Source: Pseudomonadota bacterium (GTDB lineage: Bacteria; Pseudomonadota; Alphaproteobacteria; UBA2136; UBA6156). From it: a DNA stretch of 52,871 nt. Below, piece by piece: positions 15,118-26,936 of the stretch. Each line of letters begins with the position of its first letter. Position 1 is the stretch's first letter. The notes under the pieces are model-generated. The model ran no database searches. It was given only the letters and a program-made list of their open reading frames with translations, and was not told the origin of the DNA. The translations under genes and the position numbers were made by a program. Where the stretch lies: positions 1-52,871 of the forward strand of contig WGMN01000005.1 in the NCBI GenBank assembly GCA_016125035.1. The letters run 5' to 3'.

Positions 15118-16413
15118 ATGTCGCTCCCCCGCCTCCAACCCCAAGATATGTGCTTTCCCAACCTCGCAGGCGCGGGCGATTGGGGTATCAAAGGCTACCA
15201 AAAACGCGGCGGGTATGAAGGCCTTAAAGCCCTCCTGCAAACCGCCCCGAAGGACCACATTGAAAAGCTCAAGCAATCCAGCCTGCGGGGCAGGGGAGGG
15301 GCAGGCTTCCCCACCGGCATGAAGTGGTCCTTCATGCCCCAACCCGCGCCGGATAAGCCCCTCACCAAACCCAGCTACCTGGTCTGCAACGCGGATGAGG
15401 GCGAGCCCGGCACCTGCAAAGATAGAGATATCCTGCGGTTTGACCCTCACACCCTGGTGGAAGGCATGATCGTCGGCTGCTATTGCCTCAACGCCAAGGT
15501 CGGCTACATCTATGTCCGCGGCGAGTACTACGACGAGTCCTCGCGCCTCAACCAGGCCATCCAGGAAGCCTACAAAGCGGGCTTTCTCGGTAAGAACATC
15601 CTCGGCACCGGCGTGGATGTCGACGTCCACGTGCACCTCGGCGCCGGCGCCTACATCTGCGGTGAGGAAACCGCGCTCCTGGAATCGCTGGAAGGCAAAA
15701 AAGGCCAGCCGCGCCTCAAACCGCCGTTCCCCGCCGGGTTCGGCCTCTACGGCTGCCCCACCACCATTAATAATGTAGAGACCATCGCCCAGGTCCCCCC
15801 CATCCTCAAAAACCCGCTGGAATGGTTCACCCGCTGGGGCCGCCCGGGCAACTCCGGCACCAAAATTTTCTCCATCTCTGGCAGCGTGAAGAACCCCATT
15901 AACGTAGAAGCCCCCATGTCCATCCCGCTCCGCGAACTGATCGAGGAATACGCCGGCGGCGTCACCGGCGGCTGGTCCAACCTGCAAGCCATCATCCCCG
16001 GCGGCTCCTCCACCCCCATGCTCAATGCCGAGCAATCCGCCCGCGTCCTCATGGACTTCGACGCGCTCAAGGCGGAAGGCACCGGCCTGGGCACCGCCGC
16101 CATCGTGGTGATGAACAAACAGATCGATCTCCTGCGCGTCATGACCCGCATCAGCCACTTCTACCACCACGAGAGCTGCGGCCAATGCACGCCGTGCCGG
16201 GAAGGCGTGGGCTGGGTCCACCGCCTGATGGAACGCCTCTCCGCAGGCGAAGGCACTCCCGCCGAACTCGACCAGCTCTACGCCCTGACCAAAAAAATAG
16301 AAGGCCGCACCATCTGCGCCTTCGCCGACGGCGCCATGTGGCCGGTGCAAGGAACCCTGAAACACTTCCGCAACCTCCTCGAATCCCGCCTCAACAAAGG
16401 CGAAGCCGCATGA
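15118..16413 (+). CDS. nuoF: NADH-quinone oxidoreductase subunit F
   Basis: A 431-residue subunit that binds NADH, FMN and cluster N3. It contains GRGGAGFPTGMKW (FMN/NADH loop), CNADEGEPGTCKDRDI, GAGAYICGEETALLESLEG and the 4Fe-4S ligands ESCGQCTPCREG with a later Cys in GRTICAFADG. The start follows a heptamer array directly. Its end overlaps the RidA gene (ATGA). Confidence 0.97.
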   Translation: MSLPRLQPQDMCFPNLAGAGDWGIKGYQKRGGYEGLKALLQTAPKDHIEKLKQSSLRGRGGAGFPTGMKWSFMPQPAPDKPLTKPSYLVCNADEGEPGTCKDRDILRFDPHTLVEGMIVGCYCLNAKVGYIYVRGEYYDESSRLNQAIQEAYKAGFLGKNILGTGVDVDVHVHLGAGAYICGEETALLESLEGKKGQPRLKPPFPAGFGLYGCPTTINNVETIAQVPPILKNPLEWFTRWGRPGNSGTKIFSISGSVKNPINVEAPMSIPLRELIEEYAGGVTGGWSNLQAIIPGGSSTPMLNAEQSARVLMDFDALKAEGTGLGTAAIVVMNKQIDLLRVMTRISHFYHHESCGQCTPCREGVGWVHRLMERLSAGEGTPAELDQLYALTKKIEGRTICAFADGAMWPVQGTLKHFRNLLESRLNKGEAA

Positions 16414-16772
16414 TTACGCGTTTTCCCAGTACTGCCCCCTTCCTCAGCAGCGCCACTGTTCATAACGGCACGGTTTATACCCAAGGACAGGTCGCCTTTA
16501 ACAAACCCGGTGCCCCCATTGCCGAACAATGTGCCGATATTTTCCAAGCGCTGGATACCATTCTTGAAAAAGTAGGCAGTGATAAAGACCACATCCTCTC
16601 CGCAACCATCTGGCTCACCGATATTTCCACCGGGCCCCAATTTAACGAGGCTTGGATGAAATGGCTCGGCGCCGACAAAATGCCCGCCCGCGCCTGCATC
16701 GAATCCCGTTTCATCAACCCGGCATGGCACGTGGAAGTCGCCCTTATCGCGGCTGTGAAGGAGGCCGCATGA
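16410..16772 (+). CDS. RidA/YjgF family protein
   Basis: A 120-residue Rid-family protein. It has the expected ATVHNGTVYTQGQVAFN start, the central AQCADIFQALDTILEKVG helix and the active-site segment MPARACIES, with the Arg that binds the enamine/imine carboxylate. RidA hydrolyses reactive enamines and imines made by PLP enzymes, a metabolite-repair role. It overlaps nuoF and the next gene by 4 bp each, so it is fully embedded in the nuo message. Confidence 0.85.
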   Translation: MITRFPSTAPFLSSATVHNGTVYTQGQVAFNKPGAPIAEQCADIFQALDTILEKVGSDKDHILSATIWLTDISTGPQFNEAWMKWLGADKMPARACIESRFINPAWHVEVALIAAVKEAA

Positions 16773-17326
16773 CCACCTACATCCTTCACGGCGGCCGTCC
16801 TCGCCTCGACGTTCCCAGCAATGATGATTTCTTTAAGTTTATTGCGGGTAAAATCGGCCCAGATGAGACGTGTCTTATCGTCACGTTCGCCCGCGAAAGT
16901 GGTGAGACCGCCAAGGTTTTTCAAGAGTTTGCCTCAAAATTGCAAAAAATCGCGGGCCGTCCCGTCACCTGCCTTCACGCAACGGTGGAAGAGTTTCCTC
17001 AACAGTTCGCCCAGGCGCGCGTTGTCTATTTTACAGGTGGAATTGCCGAAAAGCTCATGGAAACAATGGCCCAGTGGCCACAAGCCAAAAACTGGCTGCA
17101 AACACCGGATAAAATCATTGTCGGCTCCTCTGCGGGCATGATGATGCTCGGGCGCGAGTATGTGGGCGATGTCTCCCCTCGCGGCCAAGGGTTTGGCATC
17201 ATCCCCTACGGCACGGTGGTGCACCTCGGCAAAGATGATGAGTTTCCCACCCAGCAAGACTACACCAACCGCCCGCGCCCCATCCTCATGCTGGCCGAGG
17301 CCCAATTCTGCGTCATCGAGGTCTAG
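16769..17326 (+). CDS. Peptidase E-like (S51) protein
   Basis: A 185-residue class-I-glutamine-amidotransferase-like protein. It opens with TYILHGGRP, has VVYFTGGIAEKLM and the nucleophile elbow IVGSSAGMMMLG (Ser in GSSAG). This combination resembles dipeptidase E (aspartyl dipeptidase) relatives. It is cytoplasmic. It starts in an ATGA overlap with the RidA gene and ends 2 bp before nuoG. The substrate is not certain. Confidence 0.75.
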   Translation: MTTYILHGGRPRLDVPSNDDFFKFIAGKIGPDETCLIVTFARESGETAKVFQEFASKLQKIAGRPVTCLHATVEEFPQQFAQARVVYFTGGIAEKLMETMAQWPQAKNWLQTPDKIIVGSSAGMMMLGREYVGDVSPRGQGFGIIPYGTVVHLGKDDEFPTQQDYTNRPRPILMLAEAQFCVIEV

Positions 17327-17328
17327 CC

Positions 17329-19501
<2,173 letters not shown>

Positions 19502-19509
<8 letters not shown>

Positions 19510-20176
19510 CCGCATCCCGCCTTATTTTCACAACTTTGATGACACCCACTGCCTGCAATGCTCCCTACGCTCGGCATTGGAGTACTTCAACCCGAAGAAG
19601 AAGTGGACCTGGGCCGCGCTGGATAAACTCTCCGGAAAAACCCCTCATGGCACATGGCACATGACGTTCCTCGCCGCGCTGAGCAAAAAAGGCTACGAAA
19701 CCGTTTGTATCGAAAACTTTGAACCGCATAAATTTATCGCTAACCCAAAAAGTTACCTCAAGGTTGGCTCTACGCCAGAGTCTTACGAATACCTCCTTCG
19801 CACAACCAACATCCCCCAAGAGGTGCAGGCCTCTCAAGCCCTCCTCAAGGCCGAGAAAGAAGGCCGCGCAGAATTGCATTACCGCAACTCCACCGCCAAA
19901 GACATTAAGGACTACCTCAAAAAAGGCTACCTTATAATCCATTGGGTTAACGGCCGGGCCCTTAACCGGCGTGAGGGCTACGGCGGGCACTTCATTCTGG
20001 TCTACGACATGTTTGATGCCAAAACCGTAACGGCTCACGATAACGGAGGGCTTTACCAAGGCCAACCCACCGGAAAAGCAGAGTTTAAAATCGATATCAA
20101 CTTCCTCGTCAAATGCGCCACCAGCGGCAAAAAAACCGGCGGCTTCTACGCCATAAGGCCCAAAACCCATGCTTAA
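19502..20176 (+). CDS. C39-like cysteine peptidase between nuoG and nuoH
   Basis: A 224-residue protein. An early Cys ([15 protein letters not shown], about residue 16), a late His ([12 protein letters not shown]) and a following Asp/Asn (VTAHDNGG) are laid out like the Cys-His-Asp triad of C39/papain-like peptidases. The [15 protein letters not shown] strand supports the fold. There is no signal peptide and no transporter domain. It overlaps nuoG and nuoH by 8 bp each. The body is richer in A/T than nuoG. The target is unknown. Confidence 0.6.
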
Positions 20177-21287
20177 CCTCTACCTCACCAACATCCTCAC
20201 CCCCGACAACCTCTGGTACCTGTTCATCACGGTGCTCTTCATCCTCCTCATCGCCGTCCCGGTGCTCATCGGCATGGCCATGCTCACCTGGTTCGAGCGT
20301 AAAATTCTGGGCTGGATGCACCTGCGCCACGGCCCCATGTACGTCGGCCCCTTCGGCCTGCTGCAACCGTTTGCGGATGCCATCAAGCTGATGTTCAAGG
20401 AACCCTTTTTGCCAGATGCGTCGAGCAAATTCATGTACCTGCTGGCCCCCATCCTCATCTTCGTCCCCGCCCTCATCGCCTGGGCGGTCATCCCCATGAG
20501 CGAAACGTCCCAGGGCGTTTGGGTGCTGGCCAACATCAACCTCGGCGTGCTCTACCTGCTGGCCATCAGCAGCCTGGGCGTCTACGGCATCCTCATGGCG
20601 GGCTGGGCCTCCAACTCCAAGTACCCGTTCCTCGGCGCGGTGCGCTCCGGCGCGCAAATGGTGTCTTACGAGGTCTCCATGGGCCTCATCATCCTCAGCG
20701 TCATCCTGCTCTCCGGCTCCATGAACCTCACCGACATCGTCCACGCCCAACAGGGCCTGTGGTTCTTCATCCCGGCCTTCCCGGCCTTCGTCATGTTCCT
20801 GGTCTCCATCCTGGCGGAAACCAACCGCCACCCGTTCGATCTGCCGGAGGCGGAAGCCGAACTCGTCGCCGGCTACAACACGGAATACTCCGCCATGGGC
20901 TTCGCATTGTTCTTCCTCGGCGAATACATCGCCATGATCACCATGTCGGCCTTCACCACGCTGCTGTTCCTCGGCGGCTGGCTGCCGCCCCTTAACGTCG
21001 CGCCCTTCACCTGGGTGCCGGGCATCCTGTGGTTCGCGCTCAAGGTGCTGGCCATCCTCTTTTTCATGATCTGGGTGCGCGGCACCTTCCCCCGCTACCG
21101 CTATGACCAACTCATGCGCCTGGGCTGGAAGATCTTCCTCCCGCTCTCGCTCATCTGGCTCATCATCACCGCCACCTGCGTCAAACTTCATTCTGAAAAT
21201 GGGGTTCAGCCGCCAGCGCCTGCCGACGTAAAAGCGCTCGACCAATCCTCCGAAGCAAACCCCGTCAGCTTAGGGCAGGCCGCATGA
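20169..21287 (+). CDS. nuoH: NADH-quinone oxidoreductase subunit H
   Basis: A 372-residue membrane subunit at the junction of the two arms, with about eight helices. Hallmarks are [60 protein letters not shown] and [19 protein letters not shown]. After the usual end there is an extra polar tail of about 35 residues ([16 protein letters not shown] and on) that overlaps the next gene's start. The tail is odd but unlikely to disturb the core. Confidence 0.96.
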   Translation: MLNLYLTNILTPDNLWYLFITVLFILLIAVPVLIGMAMLTWFERKILGWMHLRHGPMYVGPFGLLQPFADAIKLMFKEPFLPDASSKFMYLLAPILIFVPALIAWAVIPMSETSQGVWVLANINLGVLYLLAISSLGVYGILMAGWASNSKYPFLGAVRSGAQMVSYEVSMGLIILSVILLSGSMNLTDIVHAQQGLWFFIPAFPAFVMFLVSILAETNRHPFDLPEAEAELVAGYNTEYSAMGFALFFLGEYIAMITMSAFTTLLFLGGWLPPLNVAPFTWVPGILWFALKVLAILFFMIWVRGTFPRYRYDQLMRLGWKIFLPLSLIWLIITATCVKLHSENGVQPPAPADVKALDQSSEANPVSLGQAA

Positions 21288-21751
21288 AGCCGCTCGCCTT
21301 CCTCCCCGCGCTGTTGCTTCCCGCCCTGGCCCACGCCGCCACCGCCGCCACTTCCGCCTCTCCGGTGCCAGAGCTTCTGCAACAGGCGCGCGACGCCTGC
21401 ACCCATGCCGATAAAGGCAACATGCAAATCGAGCCCAACTTCATCACCCGGCCAGACCTCAATGCCGACGGCACGCCAGATATCGTAGTAGACTACAAAT
21501 CGCTCAGCTGTCCCACATCGCCCACGCTGTGGGCCACCCCGGCGGGTTCGCGGCTGGTGGTGTTTGTCTCTTCGCCCACGGGCTGGAACAAGGTCATGGA
21601 TACCGCCGTGCAAAAATGGCAAAGCCTGCCGCGCAACGGCCAGACGCAGCTGAAAATAGAGATGCAACCGGCGGCTCCGGGTGCTATACCGCAAGCGTTC
21701 TACATCTACCAACAAAACGGCCAAATCGTCCGGGACAACGCCGCGCAATAA
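21284..21751 (+). CDS. Secreted hypothetical protein between nuoH and nuoI
   Basis: 155 residues with a clear signal peptide ([19 protein letters not shown]). The mature part has two Cys (DACTHAD, LSCPTS) and a segment [20 protein letters not shown], which resembles the FG-GAP/EF-hand-like DxNxDGxxDxxxD calcium loop. It is probably periplasmic and metal-binding. It overlaps nuoH by 4 bp and precedes nuoI by 1 bp. No family name can be given. Confidence 0.65.
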   Translation: MKPLAFLPALLLPALAHAATAATSASPVPELLQQARDACTHADKGNMQIEPNFITRPDLNADGTPDIVVDYKSLSCPTSPTLWATPAGSRLVVFVSSPTGWNKVMDTAVQKWQSLPRNGQTQLKIEMQPAAPGAIPQAFYIYQQNGQIVRDNAAQ

Positions 21752-21752
21752 C

Positions 21753-22238
21753 ATGAACATCCTTTCCGCCCTCCGCCAATTCCTCCTGCTGGACATGCTC
21801 TCCGGCTTCACCATCACGCTGCGCCAGCTCTTCGCCAAAAAGTTCACCATCCTCTACCCGTTCGAGGCCACGCCGATCTCCCCACGCTTCCGCGGCGAGC
21901 ACGCGCTGCGCCGCTACCCGAACGGTGAGGAACGCTGCATCGCCTGCAAATTATGCGAAGCCGTGTGCCCGGCCCAGGCCATCACCATCGAGGCCGAACC
22001 CCGGCAAGACGGCTCCCGCCGCACCACGCGCTACGATATCGACATGGTCAAATGCATCTACTGCGGCCTGTGCGAAGAGGCCTGCCCGGTGGATGCCATC
22101 GTCGAAGGCCCCAACATGGAATTCGCCCGCGAGAACCGCAAAAACCTGGTCTACAGCAAGGAAAAACTCCTGCAAAACGGCGACAAGCTGGAGCCCACCC
22201 TGGCCGAACGCCTGAAAAGGGACGCCCCCTACCGATGA
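21753..22238 (+). CDS. nuoI: NADH-quinone oxidoreductase subunit I
   Basis: A 161-residue ferredoxin-like subunit with clusters N6a and N6b. The two 4Fe-4S motifs are [16 protein letters not shown] and [16 protein letters not shown]. It includes the amphipathic N-terminal helix and [19 protein letters not shown]. It ends in an overlap with the next small gene (ATGA). Confidence 0.97.
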   Translation: MNILSALRQFLLLDMLSGFTITLRQLFAKKFTILYPFEATPISPRFRGEHALRRYPNGEERCIACKLCEAVCPAQAITIEAEPRQDGSRRTTRYDIDMVKCIYCGLCEEACPVDAIVEGPNMEFARENRKNLVYSKEKLLQNGDKLEPTLAERLKRDAPYR

Positions 22239-22624
22239 TACTGCGCGGCATCCTCATCGAAGAAAGTTTGCACGACAAAAGCGTGCTGGCGGGCTTAGCC
22301 GTGGAATCCACCGAGGTGGAACCGGTGACTGCCGCCCACCAAACGCCGTGGATTCAACAGTGGACCATGCATACCGTGGCCATTCCACCGGAACAGGCTG
22401 CCGAGGTGGCCGAAAAGATCAGCCACGCGCTTGATAAGCAAGGTAACTGGTATGCCGACTTTAAGGATAACGAGCTCCACTACGTCATCTTTAGCGATAA
22501 AGTGTTCCGCATCGAACGTGCTTACCCCGAGCAATATCAAGCCGCCACCAAGCATGGCACCAGCCTCGGTATTCCAGACTACCAACTGGATTTCTCGCCC
22601 GATATCAAGGAATGGCAGCGATGA
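22235..22624 (+). CDS. Conserved hypothetical, [10 protein letters not shown]...NWYADFK type
   Basis: A 129-residue soluble protein. Its second half has [20 protein letters not shown] followed by [19 protein letters not shown], a compact alpha/beta pattern I have seen in unnamed bacterial proteins but cannot assign. It is coupled to nuoI and to the MazG-like gene by 4-bp overlaps. Its position with MazG and Nudix genes suggests a small-molecule role; this is inference. Confidence 0.65.
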   Translation: MILRGILIEESLHDKSVLAGLAVESTEVEPVTAAHQTPWIQQWTMHTVAIPPEQAAEVAEKISHALDKQGNWYADFKDNELHYVIFSDKVFRIERAYPEQYQAATKHGTSLGIPDYQLDFSPDIKEWQR

Positions 22625-22995
22625 CCACCAACTTCCAAAAGATCCAGCAATTCCAATCCCGGTTCGATGCCGACGTATCCTTGTACAAAGACCTCCTGGC
22701 CCAACGCCTCGCCTTTATTCAAGAAGAAGTGCGCGAAACCGCTGAGGCCGTGGCCGAAGTCAAATCCGCCACCCCGCAAACCTTGGCCCCCGCCCGCGCC
22801 CACCTGGTCAAAGAGCTGGTGGATATCCTCTACATCACCTACGGCACACTAGAGCTGATGGGCGTGGACGCCGACGCCGCCTTCGAAGAAGTCCACCGCT
22901 CCAACATGACCAAATCGGAGAACCCGCAAGGCGGCAAACTCCTCAAAGGCCCAAGCTTCCAGCCCGCGCAAATGGAGCAATTCATCCATGACTGA
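22621..22995 (+). CDS. MazG/PRA-PH-like NTP pyrophosphohydrolase
   Basis: A 124-residue all-helical protein. FIQEEVRETAEAVAE (the EExxE metal motif) and the later HLVKELVDILYITYGTLELM (ExxD) are the two halves of the MazG/HisE active site, and VHRSNMTKSENPQG closes the family pattern. It should hydrolyse a nucleoside triphosphate or a similar pyrophosphate in house-cleaning; the exact substrate is unknown. It overlaps the genes on both sides. Confidence 0.82.
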   Translation: MTTNFQKIQQFQSRFDADVSLYKDLLAQRLAFIQEEVRETAEAVAEVKSATPQTLAPARAHLVKELVDILYITYGTLELMGVDADAAFEEVHRSNMTKSENPQGGKLLKGPSFQPAQMEQFIHD

Positions 22996-23404
22996 GCAAT
23001 TTCCCCGTGTTGGCGTCGCTGCATGGATTATCCATGATGGCAAAGTCCTGATGAACTATCGCACTAAACCCCACGGGGGCGGCACCTGGGCTCCCCCCGG
23101 GGGCCATCTTGAAATGAATGAATCCTGGGAGGATTGCGCCCGACGTGAAGCCATGGAGGAGGCTGGGCTGCACATTGAGGACGTGGAGTTTTTTGCCCTT
23201 ACCAACGATATTTTTCCAGAAAGTGGTAAGCATTACATCACCATCCATATGCAAAGCCGGAGCAAAACGGCCAACTTCATCAACCGCGAGCCTGAAAAAT
23301 ACAAGGATTACCAATGGTTCAAGTGGGATGAACTGCCTTCCCCTCTCTTTCCATCCAATGTAAACCTTCTGAAACAAAATAAGAAACCGCCCTACCTCTC
23401 ATGA
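22988..23404 (+). CDS. Nudix hydrolase (NUDT15/MTH2-like)
   Basis: A 138-residue Nudix protein. The Nudix box (GX5EX7REUXEEXGU) spans about residues 38-60, from GGHLEMNES to REAMEEAGL. The preceding TWAPPGGHLEMNESWEDCA and the strand ALTNDIFPESGKHYITIHM are like those of NUDT15-type enzymes that clean nucleotide pools. It overlaps the MazG-like gene by 8 bp and nuoJ by 4 bp. Confidence 0.85.
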   Translation: MTEQFPRVGVAAWIIHDGKVLMNYRTKPHGGGTWAPPGGHLEMNESWEDCARREAMEEAGLHIEDVEFFALTNDIFPESGKHYITIHMQSRSKTANFINREPEKYKDYQWFKWDELPSPLFPSNVNLLKQNKKPPYLS

Positions 23405-24048
23405 TCCCCGACCTCCTCTTCCTCGCCTTCAGTGCCGGCATCCTGCTTGGCGCCACGCTGGTCATCGCCGCGCGCAACCCCATGGTGGGCGTCATGGGCA
23501 TGATCCTCACCTTCCTCAACGCAGCGGGCCTGTTCATCCTTTTCGGGGCGGAGTTCCTCGGCCTGCTCACCATCATGGTCTACGTCGGCGCCATCGCGGT
23601 GATGTTCCTGTTTGTGCTGATGACCATCGACATCGACTACATCAAACTCAAAGAGGGCTTTGCCCCTTACCTGCCCGCAGGCCTGCTGGTGGTGGCCCTG
23701 CTGGCGGCCGAGCTCATTCTCGCCGCCGCCCACAGCCCGGCGCAACTCACCCCGGTGGTCGTGGTGGGGCAGGGGCCGCAGCCGCAAAACGTGGTGGCGC
23801 TGGGCCAGGTCCTCTTCACCACCTACGCGCTGCCGTTCCAAATCGCTGGCTTCATTCTGCTCACCGCCATGGTCGGCGCCATCGTGCTCACCCACCGCCC
23901 GCGCAATGATGTCAAACGCCAGAACGTCACCGCGCAAGTGCTGCGCAAACGTGAGGATGCCATGGTGCTCACCCGCCCCAAAACCGGCGCCGGCGCCACC
24001 GCCAAACACTGGAACCCCAAATCCGTCGCCAAAAAGGTCAAAGCCTAA
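23401..24048 (+). CDS. nuoJ: NADH-quinone oxidoreductase subunit J
   Basis: A 215-residue membrane subunit with five predicted helices. It includes the conserved LLTIMVYVGAIAVMFLFVLM with the family's Tyr and pi-bulge region, then a long polar C-terminal tail (HRPRNDVKRQNVTAQVLRKR and beyond). The tail ends in a basic KKVKA. It is followed by a heptamer array and then nuoK. Confidence 0.93.
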   Translation: MIPDLLFLAFSAGILLGATLVIAARNPMVGVMGMILTFLNAAGLFILFGAEFLGLLTIMVYVGAIAVMFLFVLMTIDIDYIKLKEGFAPYLPAGLLVVALLAAELILAAAHSPAQLTPVVVVGQGPQPQNVVALGQVLFTTYALPFQIAGFILLTAMVGAIVLTHRPRNDVKRQNVTAQVLRKREDAMVLTRPKTGAGATAKHWNPKSVAKKVKA

Positions 24049-24066
24049 AGCCATGCAACACCTTCA

Positions 24067-24101
24067 CGAATCACGAATCACGAATAACGAATAACGAACC
24101 A
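24067..24101. repeat. Heptamer array CGAATMA between nuoJ and nuoK
   Basis: Units CGAATCA twice, CGAATAA twice and CGAACCA, ending 10 bp before the nuoK ATG. It fills almost the entire 63-bp nuoJ-nuoK gap and leaves no Shine-Dalgarno. Confidence 0.9.
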
Positions 24102-24111
24102 CACACATCCC

Positions 24112-24426
24112 ATGTTCTTCACATTAACCCTCACCCACGTCCTCACCCTCTCCGCCGTCCTCTTGGCCATGGGCCTGGCGGGCATCGTGCTCAACCGCCG
24201 CAACATCATCACCATCCTCATGTGCCTGGAGCTCATCCTGCTCTCGGTCAACATCAACCTCGTCGGCGCCTCGCATTTCCGGGTAGACCTCACCGGCCAG
24301 ATCTTCAGCTTCTTCATCCTCACCGTCGCGGCGGCGGAGCTCGCCATTGGCCTTGCCATCGTCACGCTTTTCTTCCGCAACAAAGGCACGGTGGAGATCG
24401 ACGCCGCCGGCCTGATGAAAGACTAA
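24112..24426 (+). CDS. nuoK: NADH-quinone oxidoreductase subunit K
   Basis: A 104-residue three-helix membrane subunit. The proton-path glutamates lie in IITILMCLELILLSVNINLV and in TVAAAELAIGLAIVTLFFRN. The start was chosen by family length; the upstream region is heptamer repeat plus CACACACATCC with no clear ribosome site. Confidence 0.95.
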   Translation: MFFTLTLTHVLTLSAVLLAMGLAGIVLNRRNIITILMCLELILLSVNINLVGASHFRVDLTGQIFSFFILTVAAAELAIGLAIVTLFFRNKGTVEIDAAGLMKD

Positions 24427-24429
24427 CCG

Positions 24430-24963
24430 ATGGCGCGCAAAAAATTCATCCTTGCCCTGCTGCCGGAAGAGTCTGTGGCCCAAAAGCTGGAAGTGCTTTC
24501 GCAAAAACTTTGCGGCCCACACAAAGGTTACGTCCTTGGTTATAACAGCCTGCCTCACAACAGCCTTTTGCAGTTTGAAGAAGATGAAACCAAAGCTGAA
24601 AATTTGTGGGAAAAGTTCACAACTCTGCCCCAGCCACCTCAAGTGACGGGCTTACGCTTCTATACCGAGGCCATGAGCGATGGCTCAGCCATCTATTTTG
24701 GCCTGGCGCTCAGGCTGACGGAAGAGCTTATCTCGTTCCAATCAAAAGCCTGGGAAATGATTGAAAATCGAGAGCTTATCAATAAAACCGGCGCCGGGTA
24801 TTTTCCGCATTACACCTTGGGCTATGTGCCTATGCCCGGTAAAATGAGTATTGAAATTTCAGAGGTCACACACCGCCTGCCTTTACATTCTTGCCATCTC
24901 GCCCTTGGCATCGGCGGGCCGAACCTACAATTTGAAACCACCCTTTTTAGCAGGAGCAATTGA
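24430..24963 (+). CDS. 2H phosphoesterase / 2'-5' RNA ligase-like protein
   Basis: A 177-residue protein with the two HxT/Sx motifs of the 2H superfamily: LPHNSLLQFEED near residue 42 and FPHYTLGYVPMP near 126. Such enzymes open cyclic phosphodiesters on RNA ends or small nucleotides. It begins 3 bp after nuoK and its stop overlaps the nuoL start (TGATG). Its codons are richer in A/T than those of nuoK and nuoL. Confidence 0.75.
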   Translation: MARKKFILALLPEESVAQKLEVLSQKLCGPHKGYVLGYNSLPHNSLLQFEEDETKAENLWEKFTTLPQPPQVTGLRFYTEAMSDGSAIYFGLALRLTEELISFQSKAWEMIENRELINKTGAGYFPHYTLGYVPMPGKMSIEISEVTHRLPLHSCHLALGIGGPNLQFETTLFSRSN

Positions 24964-26936
24964 TGGAAAACCTCGCCACCCTCACCATCCTCCTCCCGGG
25001 CCTCGGCGCGCTGGCCGCCGCGCTCACCTACCTCATCCCCTTCCAGCGCGCGCTGCCGTTCACCAAACCCAGCCTGCCGCACCACATCGCCATGCTCTTC
25101 ACCACCGGCAGCGTCCTCGCCGCCGCCGCAGGCGCCTGGACCATCTTCCTTTCCCTACAACCTACAACCTACAACCTACAACCTTTCTCTCTCGAATGGT
25201 TCACCTGGCTGGCCCTCCCCACCTGGCAGGTCAGTTTCGGCGCGCTCATCGATAAACTCTCCGCCACCATGCTCATCGTGGTCACCACCGTCTCCGCCTG
25301 CGTGCACGTCTATTCGGTGGGCTATATGCATGATGACCCTTCCCGCCGCCGCTTCTTCATCTACCTCTCGGCCTTCACCCTGGCCATGCTGCTGCTCGTC
25401 ACCGCCACCAACCTGGTGCAGATGTTCCTGGGCTGGGAAGGGGTGGGCGTGTGCTCCTACCTGCTCATCGGCTTCTGGCACCACAAGGCCACGGCCAACG
25501 CCGCCGCCATCAAGGCCTTCATCGTCAACCGGGTGGCCGACGCCGCCATGCTGGTCGGCCTCTTCCTCCTCCTGCACACCTTCAACTCCCTCACCTACGC
25601 CGACATCTTCGGCCAACTGGCGCAAGCCATCACGAATAACGAATCACGAATAACGAATCACGATCTCAACCTCATCGCCCTCCTCATCTTCGTGGGCGCC
25701 ATGGGCAAATCCGCGCAGTTCGGCCTGCACACCTGGCTGCCAGATGCGATGGAAGGCCCCACGCCCGTCTCCGCGCTCATCCACGCGGCAACCATGGTCA
25801 CCGCCGGGGTGTTCTTGCTCTGCCGCCTCAGCCCCTTGTATGAAGCCACCCCCGCCGTCCTGCACCTGGTCGGCTGGGTGGGGGCCATCACCGCCATCTT
25901 CGCCGCCACCGTGGGCCTCACCCAGCGCGATATCAAACGCGTCATCGCCTACTCCACCTGCTCGCAACTGGGCTATATGTTCTTCGCCATCGGCGTCTCC
26001 GCTTACCCGGCGGCAATGTTCCACCTCACCACCCACGCCTTCTTCAAAGGGCTGCTGTTCCTCGGCGCCGGCTCGGTCATCCACGGCATGCACCACGAGC
26101 AGGATATCTTCAAAATGGGCGCCCTGCGCAAAGCCCTGCCCATCACCTACGGCCTCATGTGGGTCGGCTCGCTGGCACTGGCGGGCATCCCGCCCTTCGC
26201 CGGCTTCTTCTCCAAAGACCTCATCCTGGAATCCGCCTACATGGCGCCAAACGGGGCGGGGGTGCCGCTCTATCTGCTGGGCACGGCGGCGGCGTTCCTC
26301 ACTGCGGTCTACGGCTTCCGCATCATCTTCATGGCGTTTAACGGCAAGTTTCAAGACGACTCCAAGCACGGCCACCACACCTTCGAACACGCGCATGAGT
26401 CCCCGCTCACCATGCTCATCCCCATGTCCGTCCTCGGTTTTGGTGCGCTGGCTTCGGGCTACCTGCTCTCCGCCATGGGCCACCTCGCCTGGTGGCAGGG
26501 CGCCATCACCATCAATGAGCACCACACCGCGCTGGAAGCGGCCGAGAACATCCCGTGGTACGCCGCCTACGCACCACTGCTGCTGGGCGTGGCGGGCATC
26601 GCCCTGGCCTGGCACTTCTTCGCCGTCCACCGCAACAAGGCCAAACAGGCGGCAGAGACCTTCACCCTCGCCTACGCCATCAGCCTTAATAAGTGGTACG
26701 TGGATGAGTTCTACAACTTCCTCTGGGTGCGCCCCACCGCGGCCATCGCCCGCCTGCTCTCTTCGGTGGGTGATAAACTGCTGATCGACGGCACCGTCAA
26801 CGGCACCGCCGCCGCCGCCTGGGCGGCCGGGCAACGCCTGCGCACCACCCAAACCGGCCTGGTCTACCACTACGGCTTCACCATGCTCGCCGCCCTGGTC
26901 CTCGGCCTCGGCTATATCCTGTGGAGGAGCCTGTAA
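24963..26936 (+). CDS. nuoL: NADH-quinone oxidoreductase subunit L, with two repeat insertions
   Basis: A 657-residue antiporter-like subunit at the distal end of the membrane arm. Core motifs are FLGWEGVGVCSYLLIGFW, GKSAQFGLHTWLPDAMEGPT, PVSALIHAATMVTAGVFLL and KDLILESAY. Two stretches are encoded by heptamer arrays: residues about 64-74 (LQPTTYNLQPTTYNLQP) and about 223-233 ([12 protein letters not shown]). Both fall in loops between helices, so the protein is probably functional. The start ATG has AGGAGC upstream. Confidence 0.95.
   Translation: MENLATLTILLPGLGALAAALTYLIPFQRALPFTKPSLPHHIAMLFTTGSVLAAAAGAWTIFLSLQPTTYNLQPFSLEWFTWLALPTWQVSFGALIDKLSATMLIVVTTVSACVHVYSVGYMHDDPSRRRFFIYLSAFTLAMLLLVTATNLVQMFLGWEGVGVCSYLLIGFWHHKATANAAAIKAFIVNRVADAAMLVGLFLLLHTFNSLTYADIFGQLAQAITNNESRITNHDLNLIALLIFVGAMGKSAQFGLHTWLPDAMEGPTPVSALIHAATMVTAGVFLLCRLSPLYEATPAVLHLVGWVGAITAIFAATVGLTQRDIKRVIAYSTCSQLGYMFFAIGVSAYPAAMFHLTTHAFFKGLLFLGAGSVIHGMHHEQDIFKMGALRKALPITYGLMWVGSLALAGIPPFAGFFSKDLILESAYMAPNGAGVPLYLLGTAAAFLTAVYGFRIIFMAFNGKFQDDSKHGHHTFEHAHESPLTMLIPMSVLGFGALASGYLLSAMGHLAWWQGAITINEHHTALEAAENIPWYAAYAPLLLGVAGIALAWHFFAVHRNKAKQAAETFTLAYAISLNKWYVDEFYNFLWVRPTAAIARLLSSVGDKLLIDGTVNGTAAAAWAAGQRLRTTQTGLVYHYGFTMLAALVLGLGYILWRSL
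25154..25184. repeat. Heptamer array CCTACAA inside nuoL
   Basis: Four perfect copies of CCTACAA (25154-25181) plus a partial CCT, translated in frame as a QPTTYNL repeat early in NuoL. Confidence 0.92.
25633..25662. repeat. Heptamer array CGAATMA inside nuoL
   Basis: CGAATAA and CGAATCA alternate, four units in all, with CG left over. The array encodes [11 protein letters not shown] in the loop before the conserved GKSAQ segment of NuoL. Confidence 0.92.
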